A stretch of 64,000 bases of DNA from DATCDR01 sp036510575 (GCA_036510575.1 DATCDR010000036.1:62001-126000), one strand, 5' to 3'; counted from the first letter of the stretch, positions 9,603 to 19,499 are shown. Notes: generated from the letters alone by a model not told the origin. Numbers and translations: made by a program.

Positions 9603-10463
9603 CTACGGCTCGTTTTTTCTCGACAGGACAAAGACCTCACAGAGGTCCGGGCACCCGAGTCCCTTGGCGTCCATAACCTCACCGCCGAATTCAACGATCT
9701 CGATCCCCAGGTTCCCCTGCTGGAGAGAGTCGTACTTCGTCAGTTTTATTTCGCGCGAGGTTATTTCGAACTCGCGCAAACCGAGATAGAGAGCAATAGA
9801 GGGGAACAACGGCAGGAATTTCTCGGCAAGATCAAACCCAAAGCGGTGGTAGGCACGAGTATGATCACCGTGGAATTCATCCCACGTAATAGGCGTGTAG
9901 TGGCCTTCAAGGATGGGAACCTGAAAAAAGAGCTTTCCGGTGGGTGATAGAAGACTGGATAGACCACCAATAGCGTGGTGATAGTCAGGTATATGCTCAA
10001 GAACATGTGAGCAAATAATGATATCGAACTTTCCGAGAAGACCCGCATAAGTCTCCGGATCTAGAAGGTCTATCTTCACGTCAGTTCGGTGCGCCGATTC
10101 GTCGAAGTCCGAAGCGACGTATTCTTTGAAGGCGCTACTGTATAGCGGTAGTCGGGTCGTGTAGCTTCTCGGCGAGAACTCGAGGACCGTGTAAGCCTTA
10201 AGATTCGAGTTCCTAACAATCGGCGCCGCTGATACCGAGCCGTCGAACTGCCGGAGTATGGCCTCGTACACGACCCGCTCCCGCGCAATGCTCCCGCAGG
10301 AAGGACACTCCAGACCCTCCGAATGTTCGGGTCCGAGATGCGGAAACATCTGGCCACAGAAGTTGCACGTAATTCTACGAATTGGTAGATGTCCAAGTGC
10401 ACGAGTCGCTGATCTTCGACCCTTCGCGGCTAGGGCCTTTACCGCCGATGAGGTTGAAGTCAT
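9603..10463 (-). CDS. Zinc-ribbon SAM-dependent methyltransferase
   Basis: This is a 286-residue protein. Near residues 33-56 it has a four-cysteine zinc ribbon, CNFCGQMFPHLG then LECPSCGS. A type-11 methyltransferase domain follows: TVLEFSPRSYT in place of motif I, a conserved acid in VASDFDES, IIICSHVLEHIPDY and KLFFQVPI. A protein of the same architecture lies at 25285-26178. The middle of the gene is unusually A/T-rich (many ATA, AGA and AAA codons), unlike its neighbours, which suggests separate acquisition. It lies alone, with about 168 bp on each side. It probably methylates a glycan or nucleotide sugar; the substrate is unknown. Confidence 0.75.
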   Translation of the reverse strand: MTSTSSAVKALAAKGRRSATRALGHLPIRRITCNFCGQMFPHLGPEHSEGLECPSCGSIARERVVYEAILRQFDGSVSAAPIVRNSNLKAYTVLEFSPRSYTTRLPLYSSAFKEYVASDFDESAHRTDVKIDLLDPETYAGLLGKFDIIICSHVLEHIPDYHHAIGGLSSLLSPTGKLFFQVPILEGHYTPITWDEFHGDHTRAYHRFGFDLAEKFLPLFPSIALYLGLREFEITSREIKLTKYDSLQQGNLGIEIVEFGGEVMDAKGLGCPDLCEVFVLSRKNEP

Positions 10464-10631
10464 GGTCTCGCAAGGTTAATCGACCGATCCCGGCCGACCG
10501 GTGCCAAGACCCCGTCTCGTGATCTCTAAAGACATCTCCGGCCCGCCGACCTGGTCGCTCCCGAGACTCGAATTACCGATCGTTTCTGTGACGGTTGCCG
10601 CTCCCGGTGACGATTGACGGAGAAGATCGCG

Positions 10632-12425
10632 TCAATCAGTCCGAAACTTCCACAGCACGATCGCTTCTTGGGGGGTGTCGTCGTATTGCGCCGATGCGGT
10701 TCGGATGAAGTACTTGCCGTACGTCTTCGACCAATCTTCGGTGCAAACCGAGTCGGTGACCATCCAGCCGATCCCCGCTGCTGCGAGCTGCGATGCCTTA
10801 AGATCCCCTTTAATTGCTGAGACCCACACTGCGTTGATCTGGTTGTGTCGATTGGGCCAGGCGAGTCCGTCACCAAAGAACGCGACTCTTGCTCCCGTCG
10901 TGGCTTTGAATGTGGTCGGTCCCACACAGAGGTCGGTAAATATCAATTGATTGTTCGTCACCTGGTGGGCGACCGTCTTCATAGCGTCGTAGACCGGGCC
11001 GGTGTACGTGAAAGTCTGACCTTCTAGCGACCGGTAGAAGCGGAACCAGTCGATCGATGAGGCACCCATTAAGCCCACGGTGATAACTGCGAGTGAAGCA
11101 ACGAGGACCCGCCACCGTGGCGGCACTCTGTTTTGTCGAGCGAGCCGAGGGGAAAGATGGAGGGAGCACACCTCCAACGCCACTGGGATAATCGTGAATG
11201 CGATCAGCGCGTAACTGTCGATCCAAAACTGATAGGGCTCCTGGTTCGTGCCCCAAGCGTCATTCGTTGTCAGAAAGAACCAGGCTGCGATCGAACCTCC
11301 TGCATAGGCCACCCAGAAAGCCCGCCGACGTACAACTCCCGCGATCAGGATCATTACAAGCGGGACGAGCAGGGGGAGCGCGCACGCGAGCCCATGCTTC
11401 CAATCAACGCCGAGTCGAGCGGTGACCGTCTGACGGAAGTTGAGAAATGGGTCTCCGGCATGAAGGGCTTCCGACACGCTGATCAGCTGCGGCGCTGCCG
11501 CGGCAGCGAGCGCTAAGAAGGGGGCGACTATTCGCCAACGCCACTTTGCAAGGGCCATGCAGAAGCCTGGAAGTGCTGGCAGTAGGCCGATCGGGAGGGT
11601 GTTCAGCCTTCCAATGGAGTTCGCGAATGACGGTCCAACTAGGAAGACGACCGGAAAGAGGGTCGCACTCAGCGCAATGGGCCACAGGCGACGATCGACC
11701 GCGAGGTGGTAGGCCGACAGTCCGTAGATCGCGAAGAAGAGGGCGGTGAAGAAACTGTAGGTGTCGACATTTGCGAGAAGTCCGACCCCAGCACCCACGA
11801 GTACGCCAGTGGCACCGAGCCGCCGGTCGCCGTGACGGACTGCTGCGAAGAGCATTAAGAAGAGCAGGCTGATGAGCACGAGCGCTGCTGCCGTGCTGTT
11901 GAGAGGGAACATCGTGGCGAACGGGGACCACAGCAGCCCGTGCGATTTAAGAGGTTGGTACCAGACGATGCCGTGGAAGGAGAGCGTGCCAACGAGAAAT
12001 GGGAGCGCTCCGAGGCAGGCCGCCCACCATCTGCGAGATACCAGGACTGCGCCCAAGCCGACGCCGACGACGAGGATCACCTGGAGAGACACCCCGACGA
12101 AGTTCCACACCGCCGCTGGTGGCGCGTGGGTGATATATGAGATGAAGCCCAGCGCTGTCAGGTAGAGATGCGGATCGCTGAAATGTCCGGTCTCCGTAAA
12201 CGGTTCGACGGAAGCGAACCGCCCCTGTGACCCATTCACTACAGCTGCAAACAAAGTGAGTTGATCGCCTTGGAAGAATGCTCGAAAGGAACTCCAGCCC
12301 CAACCAGGTCTAATTAACATCGACAGCTGGGTCATCAGGTAAATGAACACTGAGAAACCACAGCCGGCAATGACGCCGATTGCCCTCGCACATCGGCTGC
12401 GATGCGCACTGTCGTGCGCTGACAT
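10632..12425 (-). CDS. Large polytopic membrane protein, GT-C-like candidate
   Basis: This is a 597-residue integral membrane protein with about 12 hydrophobic segments. After the first helix comes WSSFRAFFQGDQLTLFAAV and then a FTETGHFSDPHLYL loop. This places acidic residues in the first external loop, as in GT-C enzymes. The C-terminal ~110 residues are soluble and probably external. An in-frame GTG at 12506 would give 624 residues. I prefer the ATG at 12425 because GAGG stands five bases upstream and the segment before it is polar and low in complexity. It is the last gene in a minus-strand run that starts with ugd at 17508. Its function is otherwise unknown. Confidence 0.65.
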   Translation of the reverse strand: MSAHDSAHRSRCARAIGVIAGCGFSVFIYLMTQLSMLIRPGWGWSSFRAFFQGDQLTLFAAVVNGSQGRFASVEPFTETGHFSDPHLYLTALGFISYITHAPPAAVWNFVGVSLQVILVVGVGLGAVLVSRRWWAACLGALPFLVGTLSFHGIVWYQPLKSHGLLWSPFATMFPLNSTAAALVLISLLFLMLFAAVRHGDRRLGATGVLVGAGVGLLANVDTYSFFTALFFAIYGLSAYHLAVDRRLWPIALSATLFPVVFLVGPSFANSIGRLNTLPIGLLPALPGFCMALAKWRWRIVAPFLALAAAAAPQLISVSEALHAGDPFLNFRQTVTARLGVDWKHGLACALPLLVPLVMILIAGVVRRRAFWVAYAGGSIAAWFFLTTNDAWGTNQEPYQFWIDSYALIAFTIIPVALEVCSLHLSPRLARQNRVPPRWRVLVASLAVITVGLMGASSIDWFRFYRSLEGQTFTYTGPVYDAMKTVAHQVTNNQLIFTDLCVGPTTFKATTGARVAFFGDGLAWPNRHNQINAVWVSAIKGDLKASQLAAAGIGWMVTDSVCTEDWSKTYGKYFIRTASAQYDDTPQEAIVLWKFRTD

Positions 12426-12773
12426 ATGCACCTCATCGGAGACGGGGACGTGTTCGCCGCTCAAGTCCCGGCCAGTCAGGGCGTCACCAGGAGAGGTCGG
12501 CAGCACGAGGCTCAGGTTACGCGGCAGCCTCGGATTCGATATGGCATAGCGTAAACTGGCGTGGCGACACTCACCGACAGGCCCGGCAAGAGGGCTCTAG
12601 CGGAAGGGATCTGACTATCGGCGAGTTGCGTTTGTTGAGGCGCAATCGAGAACGTCGCGCCATGGCCGAGAGGATGAGTCGTCGTCCACTGGGCGTGCTC
12701 GGGACTGCTATTGCCACATGCACTGACCTTCTGCAGTGGTGCAGTGCAAAGCTCAGGCTCCAGCTCAGAGGGA

Positions 12774-14513
12774 CTATCCGCCGATCACGAGTGGCCCTTG
12801 TTCGAGGCGCGGACGGACCTTTTGACGCGCGACCACGGCCTGGAGCACGCCTGCGTTCACGATTCGATACTTGATGTGAGCCTGCTTCAGCCCTGCGATA
12901 AAGATCGGCTCCGTCTCTAGATCTGGCCCGCCGACAATGTGGAATGGTGAGTCAGGCGTAATCACGGCGGGGTTGACGAAGATCCACGCCGCTTTCGGGG
13001 AGGCCATCGCGGCGGCGTCGATGCCCGGCCATCGATCGAGATCGGATCCGATCCCCGAGGTGTCGATGACCAGCTTGCCGTCACTTAGGTAGTCGAGCTC
13101 ATAGGCGACCCAGTAGTCGGCGTAGCCATACTTGATGCCCGCTGACTCAAGCGCGTCAGCCGCGGCGACTGCCGGTCCATCCGGGTTCACCCAGCTTCGA
13201 CTAAATGTCGTCAATTCGACCCCGGTGAAATTGTGAAATGTATAGATCGACAGCGCGAGCCCAACCACGACGACGAGGCTCATCACAACCTCACCTCCGC
13301 GGAGCACTCGAGCCCACGACATGCCACGGAGCCGGTACCCGACCTCGTCGATACCGACAGCGATCGTCAGGGCAAAGAGCGGGCCGAGGTAGACGGCGTA
13401 CCTACCGTCCGACCAGAACCCCGTACCTGGATTCTCGGAGTAGAGCACGGGGAAAAGGAGCACGCCAACGGCCAGCGCCGTTGCCCGTCCCCGTTTCCAA
13501 AGGCAGATCAGAAAGCTAAAGCCGCCGATCGAGATCGCGAGGACGGCAACGATCCACGAAAGCGTGGCACTGCTGAACCAAGCGCCCGTATAGGGCTCAC
13601 GGAGCCCAAGCTGCATCGGCACGACGTAGAGGATGAAGGTATGAAAGTGAAGGTTGAGTTGCGTCCATATGGTGCCTTCCGCGCCGTTGAACGACGACAC
13701 GTTCAGCGAAGCGAAATGATCTTTGACGTTGCTCCAGAGCCAGGGAAGCGCGCCGAGGAGAGCTAGCCCCAGCATCACACTCAGACGAAGCAGCCGGTCG
13801 CGGAGCCATCTGCCCTCGCGATTGCTGAGAAAGACCGCGAGGATGAGCAGCCCGGCGATCGGGTAGAAGTAGGTGATCTCCGGCATCGACCACCATCCGA
13901 GACCTACCGCGAACCCGAAGAGCGCGCAGTCAAGAAAGCCGCGCTTTATATGCAGTAGCTCTGGATAATCGAGCAGCCGAAGCGCCTCTAAGACGGCGAC
14001 GAGACCACAGGCCATAGCCAGTCCCCGACCCTGGTAGATGCTCGAGGAGAAGATATTGACCATAGGTGCGGCAAAGACAACTGCCCCAGCTAGCGCCGCA
14101 ATTGCTCTCGACCGGACGAGACGAAGTGCGATCCTCCAGACAAGAACCGCTGCTGCTACCGAGAACAATGTCGGTTCGACGTGGAGCGCGAAGGTGGCGT
14201 GGCCGGCAATCGCGACCATGGCAGCAAGCGGATAGAACTCGGCACCGCCGTAGACCTGCCCGGGGTAGAAGGCCTGGAAGTGGCCGTGCAGGATTCCCTC
14301 AGCGAGCATGCCGGCGTTGGCCTCATCCGAACTGCTTGGCTGATGGAACAGCAACCAGATCCGAATGACTGCGCCGATCGCGACTGTCACCACAACGAGC
14401 GCAGTGATCACGAATCGCCACGAGCCCGTTGCGGTCCTCCGGGCCTGGGAGAGCTCGAGGCGCGCGCCTACCTGTGGTTCGTCGATCACTTCACTACCAG
14501 GGGGATAGGTCAA
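12774..14513 (-). CDS. GT39/PMT-like GT-C glycosyltransferase candidate
   Basis: The 579-residue membrane protein has about 11 hydrophobic segments. After the first helix it reads LLFHQPSSSDEANAGMLAEG, the D-E pair in the first external loop expected for protein-mannosyltransferase/ArnT-like enzymes. GHFQAFYPGQVYGG follows. Such enzymes transfer a sugar from a polyprenyl-phosphate carrier to an external acceptor. The gene starts with TTG 34 bp after the GT2 gene ending at 14548. That GT2 is of the type that makes polyprenyl-phosphate sugars, so the two could act as donor maker and user. This is inferred from order, not shown. It is followed by the membrane protein at 10632-12425. Confidence 0.7.
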   Translation of the reverse strand: MTYPPGSEVIDEPQVGARLELSQARRTATGSWRFVITALVVVTVAIGAVIRIWLLFHQPSSSDEANAGMLAEGILHGHFQAFYPGQVYGGAEFYPLAAMVAIAGHATFALHVEPTLFSVAAAVLVWRIALRLVRSRAIAALAGAVVFAAPMVNIFSSSIYQGRGLAMACGLVAVLEALRLLDYPELLHIKRGFLDCALFGFAVGLGWWSMPEITYFYPIAGLLILAVFLSNREGRWLRDRLLRLSVMLGLALLGALPWLWSNVKDHFASLNVSSFNGAEGTIWTQLNLHFHTFILYVVPMQLGLREPYTGAWFSSATLSWIVAVLAISIGGFSFLICLWKRGRATALAVGVLLFPVLYSENPGTGFWSDGRYAVYLGPLFALTIAVGIDEVGYRLRGMSWARVLRGGEVVMSLVVVVGLALSIYTFHNFTGVELTTFSRSWVNPDGPAVAAADALESAGIKYGYADYWVAYELDYLSDGKLVIDTSGIGSDLDRWPGIDAAAMASPKAAWIFVNPAVITPDSPFHIVGGPDLETEPIFIAGLKQAHIKYRIVNAGVLQAVVARQKVRPRLEQGPLVIGG

Positions 14514-14547
14514 GCTGCGGAATCGCCTGTCACATCCGGCCCCGACG

Positions 14548-15246
14548 TCACTGCAGCTTGGAGAAGCGGAACCTCACCAGCGCGATAAGCGCACCGAAGC
14601 CGTCACGCCACGTGATCTTCTTCCCTTCCGACACCTCGCGCCCCGCGTAGGAGATCGGGACCTCATAGATGCGATACCCACGACGCAGTACTTTCGCGGT
14701 GATCTCCGGTTCAAAGTCGAACTTGTTGGAAACGATGGTGAGCCCATCCAACACGCGTCGGTCAAAGACCTTGTAACAGGTCTCCACATCCGAAAGCGTC
14801 GTTTGGTAGAGAAGATTCGTCACGAGCGACAAGAACCGGTTGCCAAGCCAATGGAGCAGCAACATGTTCTTCCGCTCCCCGGTAAATCGGCTTCCGTAAA
14901 CGACCACCGCCCGGTGTCGAAAGAAAGGTGCGAGCAGCTTCGGCCAATCCTCAGGGTCGTACTCGAGGTCCGCGTCTTGGATGAGCAGCAGATCGCCGGT
15001 CGCCCGCGACAACCCAGTCCGGATTGCGGCGCCCTTCCCACGATTCCTCTCGTGCGTGACCACCTGCACCGTCGAGTCGACGAGGACCTTCAGCACTTTC
15101 TCTGTGCCGTCGGTGGATCCGTCGTCGACGACGATCACGTCGATGACGAGCCCCACGTCTACTGATCGAATTCGTCGCAGGATCTCTGCGACGGTGTTCC
15201 GTTCGTTGTACACCGGAACGATCACCGTCAGCGTCTTGTAGTCCAT
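14548..15246 (-). CDS. GT2 glycosyltransferase (dolichol-phosphate-mannose-synthase-like)
   Basis: The 232-residue GT-A enzyme begins MDYKTLTVIVPVYNERNTVA. It has VIVVDDGSTDGT for the nucleotide, the glycine-rich HERNRGKGAAIRTGL, the metal-binding IQDADLEYDPED, and GSRFTGERKNM. ETCYKVFDRRVLDGL near the end is typical of soluble polyprenyl-phosphate mannose/glucose synthase relatives. A longer frame opens at 15330 but would overlap uxs by 44 bases and adds a non-homologous basic stretch. The ATG at 15246 has a GAGGA-type site just upstream and lies 40 bp after uxs. It is probably cotranscribed with ugd and uxs upstream and the GT-C gene downstream. Confidence 0.85.
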   Translation of the reverse strand: MDYKTLTVIVPVYNERNTVAEILRRIRSVDVGLVIDVIVVDDGSTDGTEKVLKVLVDSTVQVVTHERNRGKGAAIRTGLSRATGDLLLIQDADLEYDPEDWPKLLAPFFRHRAVVVYGSRFTGERKNMLLLHWLGNRFLSLVTNLLYQTTLSDVETCYKVFDRRVLDGLTIVSNKFDFEPEITAKVLRRGYRIYEVPISYAGREVSEGKKITWRDGFGALIALVRFRFSKLQ

Positions 15247-15286
15247 ATCCTCGAGAGAGGCCAATTGCAAACCAGTTCTCCGTTCT

Positions 15287-16216
15287 CTAGACCAACGACG
15301 CGAAGTACTCGACCGTACGCGTGAGCCCAACCTTCAGCTCGATCTCCGGCTCCCATCCCAATCCGGTGCGGGCGAGGGTGATGTCAGGGCATCGGCGCAC
15401 AGGGTCCTGCTCGGGAAGCGGCGCGTACGTGATCCCCGAGCCCGAGCCGACGATCTCTTGGACAACATGGGCGATCTGTAACACCGTGCGCTCGTCGGGA
15501 TTGCCGAGGTTCACAGGTCCGGTTATCTCGCTATCGAGTAGCGCAATCAGCCCGCGAACCTCGTCATCGACGTAACAGAGCGACCTTGTTTGTGAGCCGT
15601 CCCCGTACACCGTGAGAGGTCGGTCCTCGAGGGCTTGGACGATGAAGTTCGAGACGACCCTGCCGTCGCCCGGACTGAGCCTCGGGCCATACGTGTTGAA
15701 AAGGCGCGCAATAGCCACATCGGTGCCTTTCGCCCGGTGGTAGGCCATCGTCAAAGTCTCCGCGAATCGCTTGGCCTCGTCGTAGACACTCCGTGGTCCG
15801 ATCGTGTCGACGTTGCCCCGGTAGTCCTCCCGCTGGGGATGGACGGTCGGGTCCCCGTAGATCTCACTCGTCGAGGCCAACAAGTATCGTGCGCCGTCCT
15901 CCGAGGCGATGTCGAGAAGCTGGCGCGTCCCGTCACTGCCCGCGGCCATCGTCTCGAGTGGGTGCAGAAGATAAGCGGGCGGCGAGGCTGGAGAGGCAAA
16001 GTTCAGCACTGCATCAAATGGGCGCTCGACGTGAAATGGTCTGCTCACGTCGGCGATCACGACGGACATGCGAGGGTCCGCCTCAAGATGCGAGAGGTTC
16101 GATCGACGCCCCGTCGAGAGATTGTCCAACGCCACGACCGAGTCGCCGCGTGCTAGAAGTTGTTCGCAGATGTGAGAGCCGAGGAAACCCGCGCCGCCGG
16201 CGACGAGAACCCTCAC
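15287..16216 (-). CDS. uxs: UDP-glucuronate decarboxylase (UDP-xylose synthase)
   Basis: The 309-residue extended SDR enzyme converts UDP-glucuronate to UDP-xylose with bound NAD. The NAD loop is VAGGAGFLGSHICE and the catalytic triad is visible as STSEIYGDP and SVYDEAKRFAE (YxxxK). The UXS-specific stretches NFASPASPPAYLLHPLETM and GNVDTIGPRSVYDEAKR are both present, with the glutamate after TS that supports decarboxylation. The length fits bacterial UXS. The GTG start overlaps the ugd stop as GTGA, so the two steps of the pathway are translationally coupled. A close relative acting on another 4-keto sugar cannot be fully excluded. Confidence 0.88.
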   Translation of the reverse strand: MRVLVAGGAGFLGSHICEQLLARGDSVVALDNLSTGRRSNLSHLEADPRMSVVIADVSRPFHVERPFDAVLNFASPASPPAYLLHPLETMAAGSDGTRQLLDIASEDGARYLLASTSEIYGDPTVHPQREDYRGNVDTIGPRSVYDEAKRFAETLTMAYHRAKGTDVAIARLFNTYGPRLSPGDGRVVSNFIVQALEDRPLTVYGDGSQTRSLCYVDDEVRGLIALLDSEITGPVNLGNPDERTVLQIAHVVQEIVGSGSGITYAPLPEQDPVRRCPDITLARTGLGWEPEIELKVGLTRTVEYFASLV

Positions 16217-17508
16217 GGGCGCCCGATACCGGAGTACGCAAACCCCGCTGCTCGAAGCGCTATCGGATCCAGCAGGTTCCGAGCATCGACGATCGCAGGA
16301 GTCGTCATGAGCTCCCCAACCTTGTCGAAGTCGATGTTCCGGAACTCATCCCACTCAGTCAAGATGGCGACGACCCGGGCTCCGGCACAGGCGTCGTAGG
16401 GGCTCGAGAAGAGCTCAACCCCTTCAAGGTCCTCTGCATTCGAGCCCGTCGCGACGGTCGGGTCGTACGCTCGAAGCACCGCTCCTTCAGCTCGCAGGCG
16501 ACGGGCGATGTTGACCGCCGGAGAGTCGCGACGATCGTCGGTGTTGGCCTTGAAGGTCAGGCCCCAGAGCGCGACGTCAGCTCGCCCGAGCGAGCCACCC
16601 GCAGCGATCCGAATCTTTTCCACCACTCGGTTGGCGTGGTCGTCATTTTGGGCAATAACGGCGCGAAGCACCGCGAAGTCGTAATCGAACGACTCGGCGA
16701 TTCGGACAAGTGCGGCGGTGTCTTTCGGAAGGCATGATCCGCCCCATCCTGGACCAGGGCTCAGAAAGTCGAAGCCGATCCGCTTGTCATACCCAAGAGC
16801 GATGATGAGATCACGCACGTCGGCGCCTGCTGCATCGCAGAGGGTCGCAATCGAATTAATGAAACTCAACTTCGTTGCAAGAAAGGCATTCGCTGCGTAC
16901 TTGATGGTCTCAGCCGTTATCGGAGAGGTGACGATCAGCGGAGCATTCGTCGAATCGAAGAGCTCCGCGACGCGCCGGGCAACTAACGGATCATCGACAC
17001 CGACCACGATCCGATCAGGGTGCAGGCTGTCAGCTACTGCCGAGCCCTCGCGGAGGAACTCAGGATTCGAGACGACCGTCACGTCGGGACGCTCGAGCAT
17101 CCCTGCAACCAGCACCGAGGTGCCTGCCGGCACTGTCGACTTGATCACGACCACCGCGTCACGAACAAGCAGCGCGCCGATCTCGTCGATCACCACTTTC
17201 ACCGCCGAAAGGTCGGCAGAGCCGTCGTCGCCTTGCGGCGTGGGGACACAGAGGAAGATGAAGTCCGCCTCAGGAATCGCATCCACCGCGGAGTTGACGA
17301 CACGAAGCTTGCCCGAGCCCAATCCAGCCCGGAGCAGCTCTTCGAGATCCCGCTCAACGATGGGAGACTTCCCGCTCGAGAGCTGCGCGTAACGAAGGAG
17401 ATTCGACTCCGCGAGGACGACGGCGTGGCCGAAATGCGCCAACACGGCCGCGGTGACGGCCCCGACATAGCCAGCTCCAATGACCGCAACTCGCTCGGAC
17501 CGGCCCAC
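16213..17508 (-). CDS. ugd: UDP-glucose 6-dehydrogenase
   Basis: The 431-residue enzyme oxidises UDP-glucose to UDP-glucuronate with two NAD+. The N-terminal Rossmann loop is VAVIGAGYVGAVTAAVLA, then IFLCVPTPQGDDGSAD. The catalytic cysteine is in FLSPGPGWGGSCLPKDT. The C-terminal NAD/UDP domain has LWGLTFKANTDDRRDSP. GTG 17506-17508 is the best start: GAAGGAGA stands directly upstream and the NAD-binding strand follows at once. A longer frame to 17553 adds 15 unrelated residues. It is the first gene of a minus-strand run (ugd, uxs, GT2, GT-C, membrane protein) and is divergent from the membrane protein at 17672. Confidence 0.92.
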   Translation of the reverse strand: MGRSERVAVIGAGYVGAVTAAVLAHFGHAVVLAESNLLRYAQLSSGKSPIVERDLEELLRAGLGSGKLRVVNSAVDAIPEADFIFLCVPTPQGDDGSADLSAVKVVIDEIGALLVRDAVVVIKSTVPAGTSVLVAGMLERPDVTVVSNPEFLREGSAVADSLHPDRIVVGVDDPLVARRVAELFDSTNAPLIVTSPITAETIKYAANAFLATKLSFINSIATLCDAAGADVRDLIIALGYDKRIGFDFLSPGPGWGGSCLPKDTAALVRIAESFDYDFAVLRAVIAQNDDHANRVVEKIRIAAGGSLGRADVALWGLTFKANTDDRRDSPAVNIARRLRAEGAVLRAYDPTVATGSNAEDLEGVELFSSPYDACAGARVVAILTEWDEFRNIDFDKVGELMTTPAIVDARNLLDPIALRAAGFAYSGIGRP

Positions 17509-17671
17509 GTGCTCTCCTTCGCTCAGTCGTCTCGACAACCTTACAGTTGGCATGAGATTCTCTCGTTGAGCCTCGCCCTGATATTTCCCACGTGTCTAGT
17601 GGCGATTCGCTCCAAGGCCTCGGCAATCGTCACACCTGTTCGGTACTGCTCTGTCGGAGAAACAGGGGCCT

Positions 17672-19363
17672 TTGGCCACTGCCGCGTACGCTTCTCGAGT
17701 CAAGTCGCGGTCAGGATGCGGCTGCGGAGGAGGGACGGGCATCAACCGGCGGACGCAGTATCTCATCGCCATCGCTCTCGCCATCTTCCCGATCGTGTAT
17801 GGACTGTTCGGTCTCCATCTCGGCCAGGACATCGGCTTTGACACCTTGAACTATCACTACTTCGGTCCGTACTGGCTGCTCACCAACCATCTCCACGACT
17901 TTGTACCCGCTCAAGAGCAGACGTACCTCAGTCCCTTGCTAAACGTCCCGACCTATCTCCTCCAACGCTCGATCTCGGCCCGAGAGGCGTCGTTCCTGAT
18001 AGCGGCCGCGGAGGGCACGGCTATCGTCCCGCTTTATTTCATTGCCCGGCGGGTCACCTCGAATCGAGGTGTAGCCCTAGTTGTTGCAGTCCTCGGACTG
18101 TTCAGCGCAATCGCCTGGTCAGAGATCGGGACCTCGTTCGGCGACAACTTGGTAGCCATTCCCTTGATCACCTCGATAGCCCTCGTTGGGCGCTTTCACG
18201 CGACGACCGATCGCGACAAGGGGCCTGGCCGGTGGTTGCTTGTCGCTGCGGGTCTGGCGAGCGGAATAGGCGCGGGACTCAAGCTAGCCGAGGTACCGAT
18301 CGCGCTTGGCTTCCTCGTCGCAATTCCGTTTCTCGACGACAGCTCTCGCGCACGAATCACAGGATCACTGAAGTATCTGGCTGGCGCCATCCTCGGCGCA
18401 GGAATCGCCTACGGCTACTGGGCCTACGAGCTGATCTCACGCTTTGGTGGGAATCCCTTCCTCCCGTTCTTCAACAACATCTTTCACTCGCAGTTCGCCC
18501 CGATATCGAAGAACACCGACAACCGATTCCTGCCGCACGGCTTCCTGGAGTTCGTCTTCTATCCGATCGTGTGGACCCTGCATCCGCATCACTCCGAAGA
18601 GGTGGGCTTTCGTGAACTGACGCTTCCGATCTGCGAGGTACTCCTCTTTCTCGCCGTCGCGACCAGGCTCTACCGGCTGGCGCGGACCAGGGAGTGGCAG
18701 CCGCTCTTCGCCAGTGGACTCGAGCGCTTTATCGTCATCGGATCAGTTGCGAGCATCCTGATCTGGGCAGACGTCTTTGGCATCTACCGCTACATCACGG
18801 TTATCGAGATGCTCGGGTTCGTCCTGATTTGGATCCTCACGAAATCGGTCCTCGCTGGCCTCTCCCCTGTCTCGGTCAACATCCGGGCATTCGCCACGGT
18901 GATCGTGCTGCTCTTCATCCTCTGCGTCGCGACCGAGCAACCCGCCAACTTCGGGCGGTCAGGCTTTGCGGCCAAGTACTTCACGGTTTCTGTGCCGAAG
19001 CCGCTTCGGAGCGCGAACAACACCTTGTTGATGCTCGGCACAGAGCCCTACGGCTATGTCATTCCATTCCTGCCACCGAGCACCGACGTCATACGGCTCC
19101 AGGGGAGCTTGGTCCCAACGGAGTACACGAATGCGCTGATCGCGGATCGGTTGAAGCGGGCGGCGTCCGTCTACATCATCTGGATGAGCGTGCAAAGGCG
19201 AGCTCAGTTTCTCCGCGACAATGCCTTCGAGTGGACCAACTTCGGATTTGGACTGGCGACCACGTCGTGTTCTGCGTTCAAAACCGAGCGCGGTGACGAA
19301 CGCGCGTACGTGCGCTACTGCCGGCTCGTGCCCGAGAGCGTCGCACCGGCGGCGCCCAGGTGA
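17672..19363 (+). CDS. Polytopic membrane protein, GT-C-like candidate, paralogue of the protein at 20478
   Basis: This is a 563-residue membrane protein with about 11 hydrophobic segments. After the first helix it reads LGQDIGFDTLNYHYFGPYW, then VPAQEQTYLSPLLNVPTYLL. The protein encoded at 20478 has the same order of motifs (GQDVNYDSLNYH, then DPLIDVPTYLLQ). Both also share a SEIG/SELG-x3-GD segment, a GLASGIGAGLKLAEVPI-like helix and an IYRY segment near the end. The aspartate of GQD/FD in the first external loop fits a GT-C catalytic site. The TTG start at 17672 is uncertain because no better start precedes the first helix. The specific sugar or acceptor is unknown. Confidence 0.7.
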   Translation: MATAAYASRVKSRSGCGCGGGTGINRRTQYLIAIALAIFPIVYGLFGLHLGQDIGFDTLNYHYFGPYWLLTNHLHDFVPAQEQTYLSPLLNVPTYLLQRSISAREASFLIAAAEGTAIVPLYFIARRVTSNRGVALVVAVLGLFSAIAWSEIGTSFGDNLVAIPLITSIALVGRFHATTDRDKGPGRWLLVAAGLASGIGAGLKLAEVPIALGFLVAIPFLDDSSRARITGSLKYLAGAILGAGIAYGYWAYELISRFGGNPFLPFFNNIFHSQFAPISKNTDNRFLPHGFLEFVFYPIVWTLHPHHSEEVGFRELTLPICEVLLFLAVATRLYRLARTREWQPLFASGLERFIVIGSVASILIWADVFGIYRYITVIEMLGFVLIWILTKSVLAGLSPVSVNIRAFATVIVLLFILCVATEQPANFGRSGFAAKYFTVSVPKPLRSANNTLLMLGTEPYGYVIPFLPPSTDVIRLQGSLVPTEYTNALIADRLKRAASVYIIWMSVQRRAQFLRDNAFEWTNFGFGLATTSCSAFKTERGDERAYVRYCRLVPESVAPAAPR

Positions 19364-19499
19364 CAGCCGAGATCACGCTCACGACTACCACGAATGCTTG
19401 GAGTCCGCCAGTAGCATCGGCGCAGTCCAAGGCCGTGCTTTTCGTTTCTCGGGAGATGTTGCCAGCCGTATTCACCAACTGCAGCGGGAAGGTCGAGGA

